A stretch of DNA of 64,000 nucleotides. Origin: Oncomelania hupensis. Its lineage: Eukaryota; Mollusca; Gastropoda; Littorinimorpha; Pomatiopsidae. The notes beneath the pieces are model-generated. The model was given only the letters and a program-made list of their open reading frames with translations, was not told where the DNA came from and searched no databases. The position numbers were made by a program, and so were the translations under genes. This document shows, piece after piece, positions 9,993 to 20,703 of this stretch; within the stretch, counting starts at the first letter, position 1; each line of letters opens with the position of its first letter. The stretch covers positions 1-64,000 of the forward strand of contig JBAHVR010000301.1 in assembly GCA_036898135.1 (NCBI GenBank), read 5' to 3'.

Positions 9993-11388
9993 TTTTTCCT
10001 TATACTAGATTCGTCCATTTGCCTGTAAGTGTACTGACCTGAAAGTGGGGGTAAGCCATGCGCCAGCAGAAACAGAAGTATAAAATCCTTTTCCATATCC
10101 AACTTGTTCTATGAAAAGCACAGGCGGTCCGAATCCATATCTGTAAACCTTTTCCAAAAGTTGTCTCCGGACTAAATATAATGTCTAAACATGTAACCAG
10201 GATAATAAGAGGAGTTAGTTCTGTGCTGGTGGAACTACCTGCTGTGGGACTTGCGCACTGTCATAATATATATATATAGAAGCAGTACGCGTGCCCGCCT
10301 TGTCGTCATCAAGACGTCAGTAGGTTTTCTGTATCGCAACCTGGGGGCCCGGGCTTCATTAAAAACAGTTTACATTGCAGTTCGCTTAGGACATACACAT
10401 TTGATTGCACAACAAATGTCGATTCAGCCCCAATGCTTGAAGCTTGTGTAACTGGAATTGGTATCCACCCAGGCCCTTTCACTCTGTAACAAGACTGGGA
10501 GTCAGCAAAAACACTACTAAATGTATTTATTAAATTGTATTTTCGAATTTTTTTTGGTGGGGTTTAGGGAGGGGGGAGGGAGGGTGGAAGATTGGGGGAG
10601 GGGAAGGTATGAGGTAGGAGGAGAGAGAGGGTTGTAACTGTAAGCCACAAAAGCTGAGGAAGGTAAGCTAGTCCTTCAGGACAACCGTTAGCAGCTTTCA
10701 ACATTCAACCTCCACTGAATCAATAATTTGTACCTCAATCAGCAAAAATCCTCATCCGGCTTCCCATTGATGTTGTGACGGTTAATATTCCACGATCTTA
10801 ATTTTTTGTTTCCTCTTTGGCATGCACGTTTTTTTTTTAATTTAATAACTTAGGTTTTATGATCTGTACTCAACTTTCACTTACCACTACTTCATTTTGA
10901 GATGATTCTGTATCCTGCTTGCATTGTTTCTGTTTTCAACGCATTGTTGGCTTCAACCATGGCATTTAAGAGCCATTAGTTGTTAAATTAAAATATTGAA
11001 TTGAAATCGAATTGTGCCATTTTTCTTGCCTGGCGACGCCAATTGTTGTATCGCCCATTTTTATCTTTCCAGACCTATCTTGACGTATCACGAAACAGTG
11101 GGGAATCACAACCAGCAAAAATGTCGGTCGGTCGATCGATTGGTCTGTCGGTCCGTTAGGAGCTACATCTCATGAACCACTAAACAGATTTTCTTCAAAC
11201 TTCATAGGAACATTACCATGGTTAGTGGCCATCTTGCTTGCCATCGCATTGGCTCTACCTTAAAGGTCAAGATCGATTGTGCAAATTCTTTACGAAAAGC
11301 GCCTGGAAAAAACTCCGATGGGGCACTTAGCGAAATACATTATTTGTTTTACCACCTTTTTGTCATAGCTACTAGCTCGGTCGATATT
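9993..11388. other. Intergenic stretch without recognised genes
   Basis: No coding similarity was seen on either strand. Near 10424-10443 a short stretch resembles the reverse complement of the LTR end of the gypsy-type family. G-rich low-complexity sequence lies at 10548-10630. The segment 11090-11215 resembles a dispersed repeat seen again around 29160-29280. Confidence 0.4.
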
Positions 11389-11469
11389 GTGTTCATGCTG
11401 CGTACGCTTGGTTCTGGGTTCCAGTTGGACTTATCCGTAAATTGGGCTTATCCGTAAATTTCTGACAAT

Positions 11470-11705
11470 CGATGCAACTTCTAAACTTGTGAGGTCTTTC
11501 ATTCTCTCTCGACTTCACTATTGCAACTCTCTTTTTCCTGATCTGATTGCTTCTTCCATCCACCGTCTGCAAAGTGTTCACGACGCTGCCAACCGCCTCA
11601 TTCTCAAAAAGAAAAAACAATCTGACCACATCATTCCACTTCTTTGCTCAATCCACTGGCTTCCCATACCGCAAAGAATTCTTTACAAAACCTCTCTTTT
11701 CTGTT
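11470..11705 (+). pseudogene. CR1/L2-like LINE, RT C-terminal fragment
   Basis: It encodes FILSRLHYCNSLFPDL, then IHRLQSVHDAANRLI and IHWLPIPQRILYK. This is the well-conserved C-terminal stretch of CR1/L2-type ORF2 proteins. It is 5'-truncated and interrupted after 11705 by a different 3' end. Confidence 0.8.
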
Positions 11706-12046
11706 AAGTGTCTCCATACACTTGTTATAATTGTAATCACTGTACGCGATGCACTTTTAATATTAAGTCTAATATCACTTAATTGGTGAACATTTCATTG
11801 TTAGGGGTTAGAATGTAGCATGCAGGACTTTTATAATTTGATTAGCTACATTCATGTTGTGTACAACTGCTTTTCTGTTGTTTGTGGTGTGGTGTTTTAG
11901 TCCCTGAAGTCTTTTGTGTCTTATTGCTTTTGTGCCGCTGTGTTCATGAAGTGTACGCAGCTCACACATTTCCTTGTGTTTTCATGGGGACAATAAAGAT
12001 TCTGCTTCTGGTTTTGATTCTGAACAGACTATACATAAATTGATTG
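11706..12046 (+). mobile_element. LINE-type 3' UTR with repeated tail
   Basis: Non-coding sequence ending in an ACAATAAAGATTCTG stretch followed by degenerate TTCTGA-like repeats, the form of 3' tail common in CR1/L2-related LINEs. It separates two parts of the neighbouring LINE frame, so it is probably a later insertion. Confidence 0.5.
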
Positions 12047-12290
12047 AATTGAATTGTCTCCATGGCTCCGCTCCTCCATACCTTGGCGATGATGTCCAAC
12101 GCTACACACACACACTCTCTCTCTCAGGATACGCCGCCACAAACTGTCATCTGTTGGTTCTAGATCTTTTTCTGTCGTTGGACCAAATGCCTGGAATTCA
12201 TTACCACTTTCTCTCCGAAGCATACCGAATATCAACACCTTTAAAGTAAACCCCAAAGCTCATTTCCGGGAAAATGTTCTATATTACTTG
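12047..12290 (+). pseudogene. CR1/L2-like LINE, C-terminal end fragment
   Basis: In a shifting frame it encodes CLHGSAPPYLGDDVQRYT, followed by residues resembling the WNSLPLSLR-type end of CR1/L2 ORF2 (visible around 12180-12260). It is the continuation of the fragment at 11470-11705. Confidence 0.7.
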
Positions 12291-12941
12291 CCATCTTGTT
12301 CCATTTGTTAAAAAAATTCATTACTGTTCCGCCATTAACAGGCTGCCTTTTCTAACGGGGCCGCAAGGTCACACGGTTCAGCACAAAGATCATTTTCAAA
12401 TTCCAAGTGATTGTGACACCACCGGAAAAAAACCTAGGATTGTGTCAAACAATTTCCTATTTCAAATGAATGTTTGATATTTTATAACTCTGTCAAGTCC
12501 TTTATGTTTGTGCCTAATAGCTAGGAGTGAAGTGCTGTTAACTGAGGCCCTATACACATGCTGTTTATTAGTTTCCGAGCGAAGCTGGGGAGGTCTATTC
12601 TTTTGTCCGTCCGTCCTTCCGTCCGGAGGTGACTTCTGCGCATTTTTGTCTGAAACCAATGGAGGGATTTGTTTGAAACTTGGTACGTAGTTAGAACGTA
12701 ATGATTCCTACCGGGTGACACAAGTTTATGCATATCGGGCGAAGTCATCATGGTGACATTTGTTTTCCTAATCCCATTTTCTTTCAAACTACGTTTGTAA
12801 TAGACCATGCTCGAAAGTACGAGGGGAAGGAACTTCGGCTAACTTGCCAGCCTGTTGCGCCAGGGTAGTCTAACGTTGGGGCGGACATTCTTTGCAAAAA
12901 CGAACAAAGTTTCTGGCCTACAATTTCTGCTCTGTCCTCCT
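12291..12941. other. Non-coding, dispersed-repeat-like sequence
   Basis: No gene was found. At 12590-12840 there is a run of degenerate GTCC/TTCC units followed by text (gaaacttggtacgtag and similar) that looks like a diverged dispersed repeat. Its family was not identified. Confidence 0.35.
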
Positions 12942-13050
12942 GGGCTGGCGTGCATGAACGAACTTAAAAGCCGACTTAGACTTAACGCTTCACTAAAACA
13001 TGCTACTTAAGTCTAAGTCCGCTTTTAAGTTCGATCATGCACGCCAGCCC
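12942..13050. repeat. Foldback (hairpin) element, about 109 bp
   Basis: Arms of about 44 bp (12942-12985 and 13006-13050) are inverted copies of one another with one or two mismatches, separated by a loop of about 20 bp. The outer ends read gggctggcgtgcatg and catgcacgccagccc. This is typical of a small MITE or foldback element. Confidence 0.8.
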
Positions 13051-13317
13051 TGCAAACCTTCCTTATGAACCGAAAGGTTGATTTCATTTGCAATCCTAGC
13101 TAGCTCCGCTAGTTCGGCCTTGCACTGCCGGGCAACCACACCACCCTCCACCATCCCCATCCCTTTTCTCGAAGAAAAGCTTGCAGCTCGGGGTAGCTTT
13201 AAAAGTGTTCAGAGACGAGGTGTCCACCCGGATAACTCTAGGTAACTTTAAAAAAAAATCCCCATTATTTCTGAATAAGGCCTAAGAACAAAGCATTTTT
13301 TTTTTAAATATTATTTT

Positions 13318-13500
13318 TTATTATTGAGGATTTTTATAGCGCACTTATCTCGCCGTACTTGACCAGATTGTAGGCGCTGGCCGATACAGGATCTAACTCA
13401 AACCGCTCGAGACGCCCACCTGCAGCCTTTGGGCGCATAATATGACGCCCGGACAACTGAGCGCAATCCTGGGCAGCCAGGGATGGGGGAGAAGGACTTA
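13318..13500 (-). mobile_element. SINE family B, 3' half, reverse orientation
   Basis: It shares the motifs gcgctggccgatacaggat and cctttgggcgcata with copies at 21355-21485, 26220-26340 and 46390-46680. It forms an inverted pair with the following SINE: its 3' part (13467-13502) is the reverse complement of 13766-13800. Confidence 0.65.
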
Positions 13501-13509
13501 GGTGCATGG

Positions 13510-13830
13510 GAGGCACGGTGGTCTTATGGTAGTGCTTTGGCTTGCGGATCTGAAGGTCCCGGGTTCGAGCCCTGGCCGGGCCATTGTGTTGTGTCCCTGG
13601 GAAAGACACTTTACTCCCGTTTCCTATTCCTTCGGATGAGAGTATAAACCGAGGTCTAGTCTGTGTGTCGCATACATTCCATCATAACGGACTTTAAAGA
13701 TCCTGACGCTCATGTCCTAGACGGGTGGGTGCTGGTAACAAGAACACATCCAGCATGCACTTGGTCCTTCTCCCCCATCCCTGGCTGCCCAGGATTGTGC
13801 TAAGTCTCATTCGTGGTGAGAGCGCACTTC
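13510..13830 (+). mobile_element. SINE family B with tRNA-like head
   Basis: It begins with a tRNA-like segment with A-box-like (ggtcttatggtagtgc) and B-box-like (gggttcgagcc) motifs. A conserved body follows, with gtccctgggaaagacactt, then gagagtataaaccgagg, then the part shared with other family B copies. The layout is that of a Pol III-type SINE. The superfamily of the central domain was not verified. Confidence 0.7.
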
Positions 13831-14035
13831 GATATCAGATTATTTCAAAGTATTTCCAGATAAATGTGAGGTACCCCCCCTCCCTCCCCCTCCAAAAAAA
13901 AATTGTTAAACAAAATTAATCCTCAAAGATCGGGCAATTTAACTCTGCACTTTTTATTCTAAAAACATGTTACATTCCACGTATGGATGACCATACGTCA
14001 TTGTGCATGTGTACATGGTAATGATTATGAGCCGC

Positions 14036-14315
14036 TTAAGACCATTTGTAATGGTTCTTGAGGTACTGAGCTTGCGCGATGACGTCATTGCTGTAGTCGT
14101 GGCCGGTGGTGTAGGAGTCGACGTGGGCCCAGTCGTGGATTCGGCTCGTTCCATGCCAGTCACAGGCGCTTGTATCAGGACACGCGAGCGCCTATGCCTG
14201 TGACGCGTCTCCCTTTGGTTATCTATAATACAAAGGTAGACGCGTCACAGGCATAGGCGCTCGCGTGTCCTGATACAAGCGCCTGTGGTTCCAGTGTGAT
14301 AGGCGGCGACAGCGG
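14036..14315 (-). pseudogene. Lysozyme exon 7 (last coding exon), split by hairpin element
   Basis: The acceptor ttcacag ends just above 14315. In phase with exon 6, the exon opens AAVAAYHTGT, matching the GGIAAYN-type block of goose lysozymes. After the hairpin element, 14153-14036 encodes SRIHDWAHVDSYTTG, then HDYSNDVIAQAQYLK and a TAA stop, the family's normal C-terminus. As it stands, reading enters the hairpin and stops within it. Confidence 0.82.
14154..14287. mobile_element. Near-perfect hairpin MITE inside lysozyme exon 7
   Basis: Two 57-bp arms (14161-14217 and 14231-14287) are exact inverted repeats except for one mismatch, around a 13-bp AT-rich loop. The insert is bracketed by gttcca (14148-14153 and 14288-14293), a likely 6-bp target duplication. 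The left end has seven extra bases (tgccagt) not mirrored on the right. The total gain of 140 bp shifts the frame. Confidence 0.8.
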
Positions 14316-14765
14316 CTGTGAACAATAGCGGCATCATCGTCATCACCTTACAAGAACAACAACAAACAACCTCAGCAACAACAACCCCAGCACCAACAAC
14401 ACCAGCAACAACAGGAACAAAAGCTGCATCGTCATTATCATCATCATTTGCAGCAGCAGCATCGACATCACCAAAGTCGTCGTCATCAAAATCAGCATCA
14501 TGATCCTCATCATCATTACCACCACTACTATCTTGTACTTCGTATTGTTTATCCTCATCATCGTCATCATCATCATCATAATCATCATCATCATCGGCGC
14601 CTTCGTCCCTGCCATCCTCGTTTTGAAATGTCGCGCAGGTTACAGGATCAGTGCATCTGCTGAATGGCCATGATGATGATGATAATGATGATGACGATGA
14701 TGCTGGTGCTGCTGCTGATGGTGATGATGACGATGATGATGATGGAGAGGAGAAGGCCGCGAATC
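14316..14765. repeat. Lysozyme intron 6, downstream part: CAT/CAA and GAT-rich low complexity
   Basis: Imperfect CAA/CAG runs (14345-14420), CAT/CATCAT runs (14430-14600) and GATGAT runs (14668-14745). Long ORFs here are repeat artefacts. Confidence 0.8.
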
Positions 14766-14782
14766 GACTTACCTTGCACCTG
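14766..14782. repeat. Left target-site duplication of the L1/Tx1-type LINE
   Basis: The 17-bp sequence gacttaccttgcacctg is repeated exactly at 20704-20720. It covers the last 10 bases of lysozyme exon 6 and the first 7 of intron 6, so the splice donor itself is duplicated. Confidence 0.95.
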
Positions 14783-15013
14783 AACTTCCGGTAGGCCTAT
14801 GAAGTCATTAGGCTGCTTCTGCTTTGAGCTCAGGCTTATTGTTGTTTTCTTTGAGCATAGAAAGGTTTCGAGATCTATTTTTGTGGTGACATTGTATGTG
14901 GGTGCATTGGCAGTTGTGTTGTGCTTTCTACAGGATTTTTGTTGGATACAAAGGTTGTTTACTTTGCATTTTGTTGTGTATTCTGAATATTCTGTGAACC
15001 TCTTGAACTCAAG

Positions 15014-16063
15014 ATGGCGGGCGTTGAACCGGTGTTCTTGCTCAAAAAAGATTTGCCACTCAGTTATGATGAACGTTATGACACCCTTGAAATTTGTCTT
15101 GCGGCTGAGAAAGTCAGTGGACTTGAGACAGTGTTAGGGGCGCAAGAGATACGTGGTTTGTGGAGGGTTTATCCCTTGACCAGAGAAGCCAGAGTAAAAC
15201 TGCTTGCCAATGGAATAACATTGCGACATATCAGCGTACAAGCTTACGATAAAAACCCTTTCATTCTTAGAGACAATGGTGTGGAAATCCCAGCTACCAA
15301 GCTGTGGATTTCTGATATTCCTATATCTTGTGCAGACAAGGATATTGAATCATCTTTGGTTCGATTGGGTTGTACACTCCGATCAAAAATTATGATGGAA
15401 AAAATTAGAAACAGGGACGGTAAACTAACTCGATTTCTCACAGGTAGGAGATTTGTTTTCATTGGCATTCCCAGTCAACCACTGGCACATGACATTACAG
15501 TAGGGAGTTTTCGCGGACGATTGTATTATAAAGAACAGCCTAAACGAAATCTGACGGAAGCTGAGTGTAATCGCTGTTTGGAGAAAGGGCATCGAGCGGC
15601 TATGTGTTCCAATGAAATCCGTTGTAGGGCTTGTAAACAAGAGGGTCACAAAAGGGGGGATCCCCAGTGTGACGACAGTATCAAGGACAAAACCTCGCTA
15701 TCGCAAAACACAGCAGACGTACATCGTGAGACAACCAATGAAAGCAGTGAGCTAAGTGTTGCAGATGACGCAGACGAGTGGGAGGATACCCAGCCTGACG
15801 AACCGGACCAATCACAACCCGCAATAGTCCAGCGTCACTCGAGTGGAAAAAACAAAAATAAAGGGGCTTCCACTATAGAGAGTAAAGAAAACAAACCTTC
15901 TTCCAGCAACAGGCCCTCTCGCAGACAGGCGAAGCTGGATTTCGGTCCTCAACCATCACATTCACGATCTGCCACCCCGAAAAGAATGCGGTCAAACGAA
16001 GATACAGAAAAAACTAATGAAAAACAAGCACGATTAGACTTGTCAGACCACACAAACAAGTAG
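15014..16063 (+). CDS. LINE ORF1 protein, zinc-knuckle nucleic-acid-binding
   Basis: A 349-residue protein starting MAGVEPVF. Residues of about 95-165 look like an RRM-type fold (KLWISDIPI, then a hydrophobic RRFVFIGIP strand). Two zinc knuckles follow at about 185-225: CNRCLEKGHRAAMC (CX2CX4HX4C) and CRACKQEGHKRGDPQC (CX2CX4HX6C). The tail is acidic, then Ser/Lys-rich. ORF1 proteins of this type bind the element RNA in a ribonucleoprotein particle. It lies 61 bp upstream of ORF2. Confidence 0.85.
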   Translation: MAGVEPVFLLKKDLPLSYDERYDTLEICLAAEKVSGLETVLGAQEIRGLWRVYPLTREARVKLLANGITLRHISVQAYDKNPFILRDNGVEIPATKLWISDIPISCADKDIESSLVRLGCTLRSKIMMEKIRNRDGKLTRFLTGRRFVFIGIPSQPLAHDITVGSFRGRLYYKEQPKRNLTEAECNRCLEKGHRAAMCSNEIRCRACKQEGHKRGDPQCDDSIKDKTSLSQNTADVHRETTNESSELSVADDADEWEDTQPDEPDQSQPAIVQRHSSGKNKNKGASTIESKENKPSSSNRPSRRQAKLDFGPQPSHSRSATPKRMRSNEDTEKTNEKQARLDLSDHTNK

Positions 16064-16124
16064 GCCTATTAGCCTCACAGGGGGTTTTCTCTACTGGTAC
16101 GACCTTCGCTATGTCTAACGGACC

Positions 16125-19100
16125 TTGTTTATGGTATTCGATTCTAGTTTCAGTCTTCTTGCGTTGAACGTAAGAGGCCTAAGAGCTAAAGCAAAAAGAA
16201 AGTCTTTATTTGTGTACTTAAAAGAAAAGAAATTTGATTGTGTTTGTTTACAAGAAACTCATGTAACAAAACAAGATGTGGAAGAATGGAAAAAAGAATG
16301 GGGAGGGGAGATGGTATGTAGTGATTTCACGGCCCACAGTTCTGGTCAAATGGTGTTGATTAGGAAAGATGTTACTGATAAAGTGACAGTGTTATGTAGC
16401 TCTAGAAGAATTGTAGCAATAAAACTTGAAAATGATATCAGAAGTATAGTTGTTGTCAATGTGTATGCACCTAATGACACAACAGAAAAACATAAGTTTT
16501 TTCAAGAACTTAGTGGATTAACATTAAAATGGAAATTACATAATGAACATGTACTGGTATGTGGTGATTTCAATTGTGTATTGGATAATGATATGGACAT
16601 TGTAGCAGGAGAAAAACATGTAGATAAGGTAGTGGTAAGTTTCAATGATTTTTTTCATTCATGTGATCTACATGATGCATGGAGGTTATTTAATCCTTTA
16701 GAAAAAGAATACACTTGGAGTAAGAGAAGCCCTTTCATAGCCAGGCGTTTAGATTATATTCTGACTACTTCAGATTTATTTGATAAGACATTAGAATGTA
16801 ATATACATTCTATGCCAGCTACAGATCATAGAGCCTGCTCAATTTTAATTAAGTTTACAGATACTGTTAAAGGCCCAGGATATTGGAAAATGAATAATTC
16901 TCTTCTTACTGATATAGAGTATGTAAAAGAAATGAACAATTTAATTGAAAATTATGGAAATAAGGTGGGAGTTGATGCTGACATGCAGTTTGAATGGGAA
17001 ATGTTGAAAGTAAAAATAAAGAGTTTCACTATCAATTATAGTAAGACAAAAATAATTCACAAAAAGAATGAAAGTGTTGAATTGTATGCTGAGTTAGACA
17101 AAATGGAGAAAAGGTTGGCCTTGGATCCAAACAATATTGAGTTACAGAAGGGAAGGGATCATTTGAAGTTAAAAATTGAAATAATTGAAAAACAAAAATT
17201 TCAAGCTGCTTGTGTTCGGGCGCGAGTAAAATGGATTGAGGAGGGGGAAAAAAATACAAAATACTTTCTTAATTTAGAAAAGGCAAAATCGAATGCGAAA
17301 GTTATGGACAGTGTTTTAGATGAAAATGGTCAGTTGCACACACAGCAGGATGAGATTATGAATATTCAAAAACAGTTTTACTCTGATTTATATAAAAAGA
17401 AAGTTAAAAAAGATGGTATGATGCGGAAGATAGACACTTTTCTATCGGACGTTTCAGTGAAAAAACTCACGGCCGAACAAAAGCAGTCTTGTGAAGGCAC
17501 AGTCACTGAAGACGAATTGTTGCGAGCGTTAAAAGAAATGAACAATGGCGCAACACCAGGTTGTGATGGCATTACCATGGAATTCTTAAAAATGTTTTGG
17601 TGTCAATTGCGTAAAATATTGGTTTTATCGTTTAGCTCGGCATTTAAAAATGGGACTTTATCGTGGACCCAACAAAAAGCAATTATTACACTTATACACA
17701 AGGGTAAAGATCTTCCAAGAAATAATCTCAAGAATTGGCGGCCAATTTCACTAACCAACAGTGATTATAAATTACTAACAAAGTGTTTAGCCTTACGTTT
17801 AGGGTCAGTTATTCATGATATTGTACATCCAGACCAAGTCGGTTACATAAAAGGTCGCAGAGTTTCAGCCGCACTAAGGCTTGTAGATGACGTTGTAGAC
17901 CAGATGAATGTATTAAATCAGCCTGGAATACTATTTGCAGCAGACTATTCTCAAGCGTTTGATAGAATTTCTAAAGATTTTATGTTTTCTGCGTTTGTAA
18001 AATTTGGTTTTGGGCCAGAATTTTTGCAATGGTTAAAAGTAATTTTAAGCAGTGCACAAAGCTGTATTTTTTACTGCGGCTGGATGTCCGAATACTTTCA
18101 AGTTGAATCAGGAATCCGGCAAGGATGTCCTTTTTCACCGTTAGCCTTTGTTGTTAGCATTGAACTCTTGGCAATAAAAATAAGAGCCAGTAAAAATATA
18201 AAAGGACTTACTTTTTGTAATGGAAATGATATTAGTGTGGTTAAAATTATATTATATGCAGATGACATAACCCTATTCTTAAAGGATGAAAATGATATGC
18301 ATTATGTATTAAATATTTTTGAAATGTTTACTTCATTTTCAGGTTTAGAAATAAATGCAAAGAAGTCAGAGGCAATGTGGCTAGGCAGTAGAAAAAATTG
18401 TAGAGATAATATTTTGGGAATTAATTGGAAAAAAATGGTTAGAATTTTGGGTGTCTATTTTTCTAATGAAAAATGTGCCTCTGAAGTGTCAGAAAATTGG
18501 ACACAAAGAATTGCAACTATTAAGCGTTTGATCTGTTCTTGGGAGAAACGCAATTTAAGTATTATGGGAAAAATCTGTGTCACAAAAACGTTTTTGATTT
18601 CTCAGTTTGTGTACATTATGCAAGCCATTGTAATCCCTGAAAATGTTCTAGTAGAGGTAAATAGACTTTTATTTAGGTTTATATGGCGAAAAAAAGACTG
18701 CAACAAAAAGGCATTTGAAAAGGTTAAAAGAGATGTTATGTGCAGTCACTATAGTAATGGTGGATTAAATATGATAGACTTGAGAACTATGCAGCATTGT
18801 TTTCTTTTGCAGTGGGCGGTATGGCTCTGTCAACGGGATAATTCTGAAACTTGGCAAAGTCTGCCAAGATACATTCTAAGAAATTATGGTAATAAATTAA
18901 TATGTTTTTATTCAAATGTTAAAAGTGCATTGTTAAAGGGCATAGGAACTGTGAAATCTCATTTTTGGCGCACAGTGTTAAAGACATGGTTAGATAAAAA
19001 TAAATGTGACACTATTTCACTGGTTCTGTGGAATAATGATAAAATCAGGTATCAAAACCAAGTATTATACTTTGATACTTGGATAAAAGGAAATATTTTG

Positions 19101-19835
19101 TTAGTGTCTGATTTATTTCAATTTGATAGGTTGATGTCATTTGATGATGTTTGTGAAAAAATTGGTTACTCTTCGCAGAGATTGCTTGAGTATAATGTAG
19201 TAAGGGCGGCTGTTCATCAGTTTAGACGTAAGTATAATGGTAATGAATTGTCGGTTCCAAACTTTAGTAGACCTCCACAGTTCCATTCAAGATATATTTA
19301 TAAATGTAGAGATTTTAGGTTTTTACTTTGTGAATATAAGGTGTCTAGCCCATGTTCTGTTGGATTTTGGAAAAAAAAGTTTGGCATTGAAATTAAAAGT
19401 GAACACTGGTTAATGCCCATAACAGTAACTGCAGAAACACGTATGCGATTATTACAGTGGAAAATACTACATAATATTTATCCGACAAATATTTTGTTGC
19501 AGAAAATGAAAGTTACTGAAACACAGAATTGCACATTTTGTCATGATGATGTGGATTTTATTGAACATTTTTTTTATGATTGTCCGAATGTTAAAGTTTT
19601 ATGGAAAACTATTGAGCAGTTGGTTTTGGTTAACTATGGAGTTACACTTAAGTTCCAGGTTACAGATATATTGTTTGGCATTCAACAAGGAAAGCTCTCT
19701 AAACGTGTTTGTAATAAAGTAAACTATTTGATTTTGCTGGCTAAAATATGTATAAGTATCTACAAGAAAACCAAAGCAACAAGACCTTTAAAAGATATAT
19801 TTGAAGTTCAGATGCGTTATAGAAAGTTTGTTTAA
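16125..19835 (+). CDS. LINE ORF2 protein: AP-type endonuclease and reverse transcriptase
   Basis: A 1236-residue open frame. The N-terminal apurinic-type endonuclease has Asn15 (ALNVRG), Glu44 (LQETH), CGDFNCVLD, and ATDHRA near its end. The central RT has IRQGCPFSPLAF, catalytic YADD at residues 711-714 and LEINAKKSEAMW. The C-terminal part has a CTFCHDD...H...C zinc-binding motif typical of L1/Tx1 proteins. No stop or frameshift was seen, so the protein could be active. It would nick the target and copy the RNA in place. Confidence 0.92.
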   Translation: MFMVFDSSFSLLALNVRGLRAKAKRKSLFVYLKEKKFDCVCLQETHVTKQDVEEWKKEWGGEMVCSDFTAHSSGQMVLIRKDVTDKVTVLCSSRRIVAIKLENDIRSIVVVNVYAPNDTTEKHKFFQELSGLTLKWKLHNEHVLVCGDFNCVLDNDMDIVAGEKHVDKVVVSFNDFFHSCDLHDAWRLFNPLEKEYTWSKRSPFIARRLDYILTTSDLFDKTLECNIHSMPATDHRACSILIKFTDTVKGPGYWKMNNSLLTDIEYVKEMNNLIENYGNKVGVDADMQFEWEMLKVKIKSFTINYSKTKIIHKKNESVELYAELDKMEKRLALDPNNIELQKGRDHLKLKIEIIEKQKFQAACVRARVKWIEEGEKNTKYFLNLEKAKSNAKVMDSVLDENGQLHTQQDEIMNIQKQFYSDLYKKKVKKDGMMRKIDTFLSDVSVKKLTAEQKQSCEGTVTEDELLRALKEMNNGATPGCDGITMEFLKMFWCQLRKILVLSFSSAFKNGTLSWTQQKAIITLIHKGKDLPRNNLKNWRPISLTNSDYKLLTKCLALRLGSVIHDIVHPDQVGYIKGRRVSAALRLVDDVVDQMNVLNQPGILFAADYSQAFDRISKDFMFSAFVKFGFGPEFLQWLKVILSSAQSCIFYCGWMSEYFQVESGIRQGCPFSPLAFVVSIELLAIKIRASKNIKGLTFCNGNDISVVKIILYADDITLFLKDENDMHYVLNIFEMFTSFSGLEINAKKSEAMWLGSRKNCRDNILGINWKKMVRILGVYFSNEKCASEVSENWTQRIATIKRLICSWEKRNLSIMGKICVTKTFLISQFVYIMQAIVIPENVLVEVNRLLFRFIWRKKDCNKKAFEKVKRDVMCSHYSNGGLNMIDLRTMQHCFLLQWAVWLCQRDNSETWQSLPRYILRNYGNKLICFYSNVKSALLKGIGTVKSHFWRTVLKTWLDKNKCDTISLVLWNNDKIRYQNQVLYFDTWIKGNILLVSDLFQFDRLMSFDDVCEKIGYSSQRLLEYNVVRAAVHQFRRKYNGNELSVPNFSRPPQFHSRYIYKCRDFRFLLCEYKVSSPCSVGFWKKKFGIEIKSEHWLMPITVTAETRMRLLQWKILHNIYPTNILLQKMKVTETQNCTFCHDDVDFIEHFFYDCPNVKVLWKTIEQLVLVNYGVTLKFQVTDILFGIQQGKLSKRVCNKVNYLILLAKICISIYKKTKATRPLKDIFEVQMRYRKFV

Positions 19836-20703
19836 TGTGCTGTTCTAGTTTAAAGGTGTACTTTGCTGTGAAAATGTTTTGCCATGCTTTATACTTGACA
19901 TAGTTTGTTAAATTGTGACAATGAATGACCAAAAAAAAAAAAAAAAAAGAATTTGAACAATTCTGCTATCCAACTGTTAGAACAATTAAAAACAGTGCGC
20001 AGAGTTTTATTTTAGTGTGTAATTAATATTAATGTTCAGTTGTGATTTATTTATTATGAAACGTGTGCTTTGAATCAAAGATGGAACCGTCTTCAGTGTT
20101 GTTTGACCTCGCCATATTTGATTAGAAGGACGTTATTTTCCTGTGCAGTCCTGTGAGGAAAGTGCTGTATGAAACATTGACATTGTTTGAGTAATATTGT
20201 TTGATTTTTGTCGTTTCAGAAATACTAAATTCAGTTAATTTAGTTACATAGTTCTAGTGTATTCCTGTAAACAGGGGTACAGTAAGTTCTTGCAATTAGG
20301 AAATTTATGAATGTCTTTTCTAAAAAAAATTCAGATATCTCATGTACATATTTCAGCAGCTAAATTCTTAAGTTTCCTGAGATTCTTTAAAATTTGCAGG
20401 AAATGTATCAATATCTAGCTGCAAAAACGTATTGTAAAGCATAGCATAATTATTCAAAGTGCTCGCCCTTTTTCACATTGTGTCTTCAATGCTCAGGGGA
20501 GAGCATTTAATTACTTCCCTTTATGAAGTCGTTTGTGATGTGTTCAACGAAAATAATTAGTGTTCTTTTGTGATCCAACTTTGTTATTGTGTAAAATATA
20601 TTGCGTAATGGCGTGATGTATTTATTTATTGTGAAAACATTCCATGCTCTGCAATGTTGTAAAATGTAATTTGGTAATTAAAAAAAAAAAAAAAAAAAAA
20701 AAA
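19836..20703 (+). other. LINE 3' UTR and poly(A) tail
   Basis: AT-rich untranslated sequence with an internal A-run at about 19931-19948 and a terminal A-run that abuts the right target duplication. Confidence 0.85.

Larger units (their letters stand above)
14783..20703 (+). mobile_element. Full-length L1/Tx1-type LINE
   Basis: A 5.92-kb non-LTR retrotransposon with a 5' UTR of about 230 bp, two uninterrupted ORFs, an 840-bp 3' UTR and a poly(A) run at 20680-20703. Exact 17-bp duplications flank it. Intact ORFs, a perfect target duplication and a clean A tail indicate a young insertion by target-primed reverse transcription. It lies antisense to the lysozyme gene. Confidence 0.95.

Noticed and set aside
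10424..10443. Short match to the gypsy LTR end in reverse
   Set aside because: About 20 bp only, too short to call a fragment without alignment statistics.
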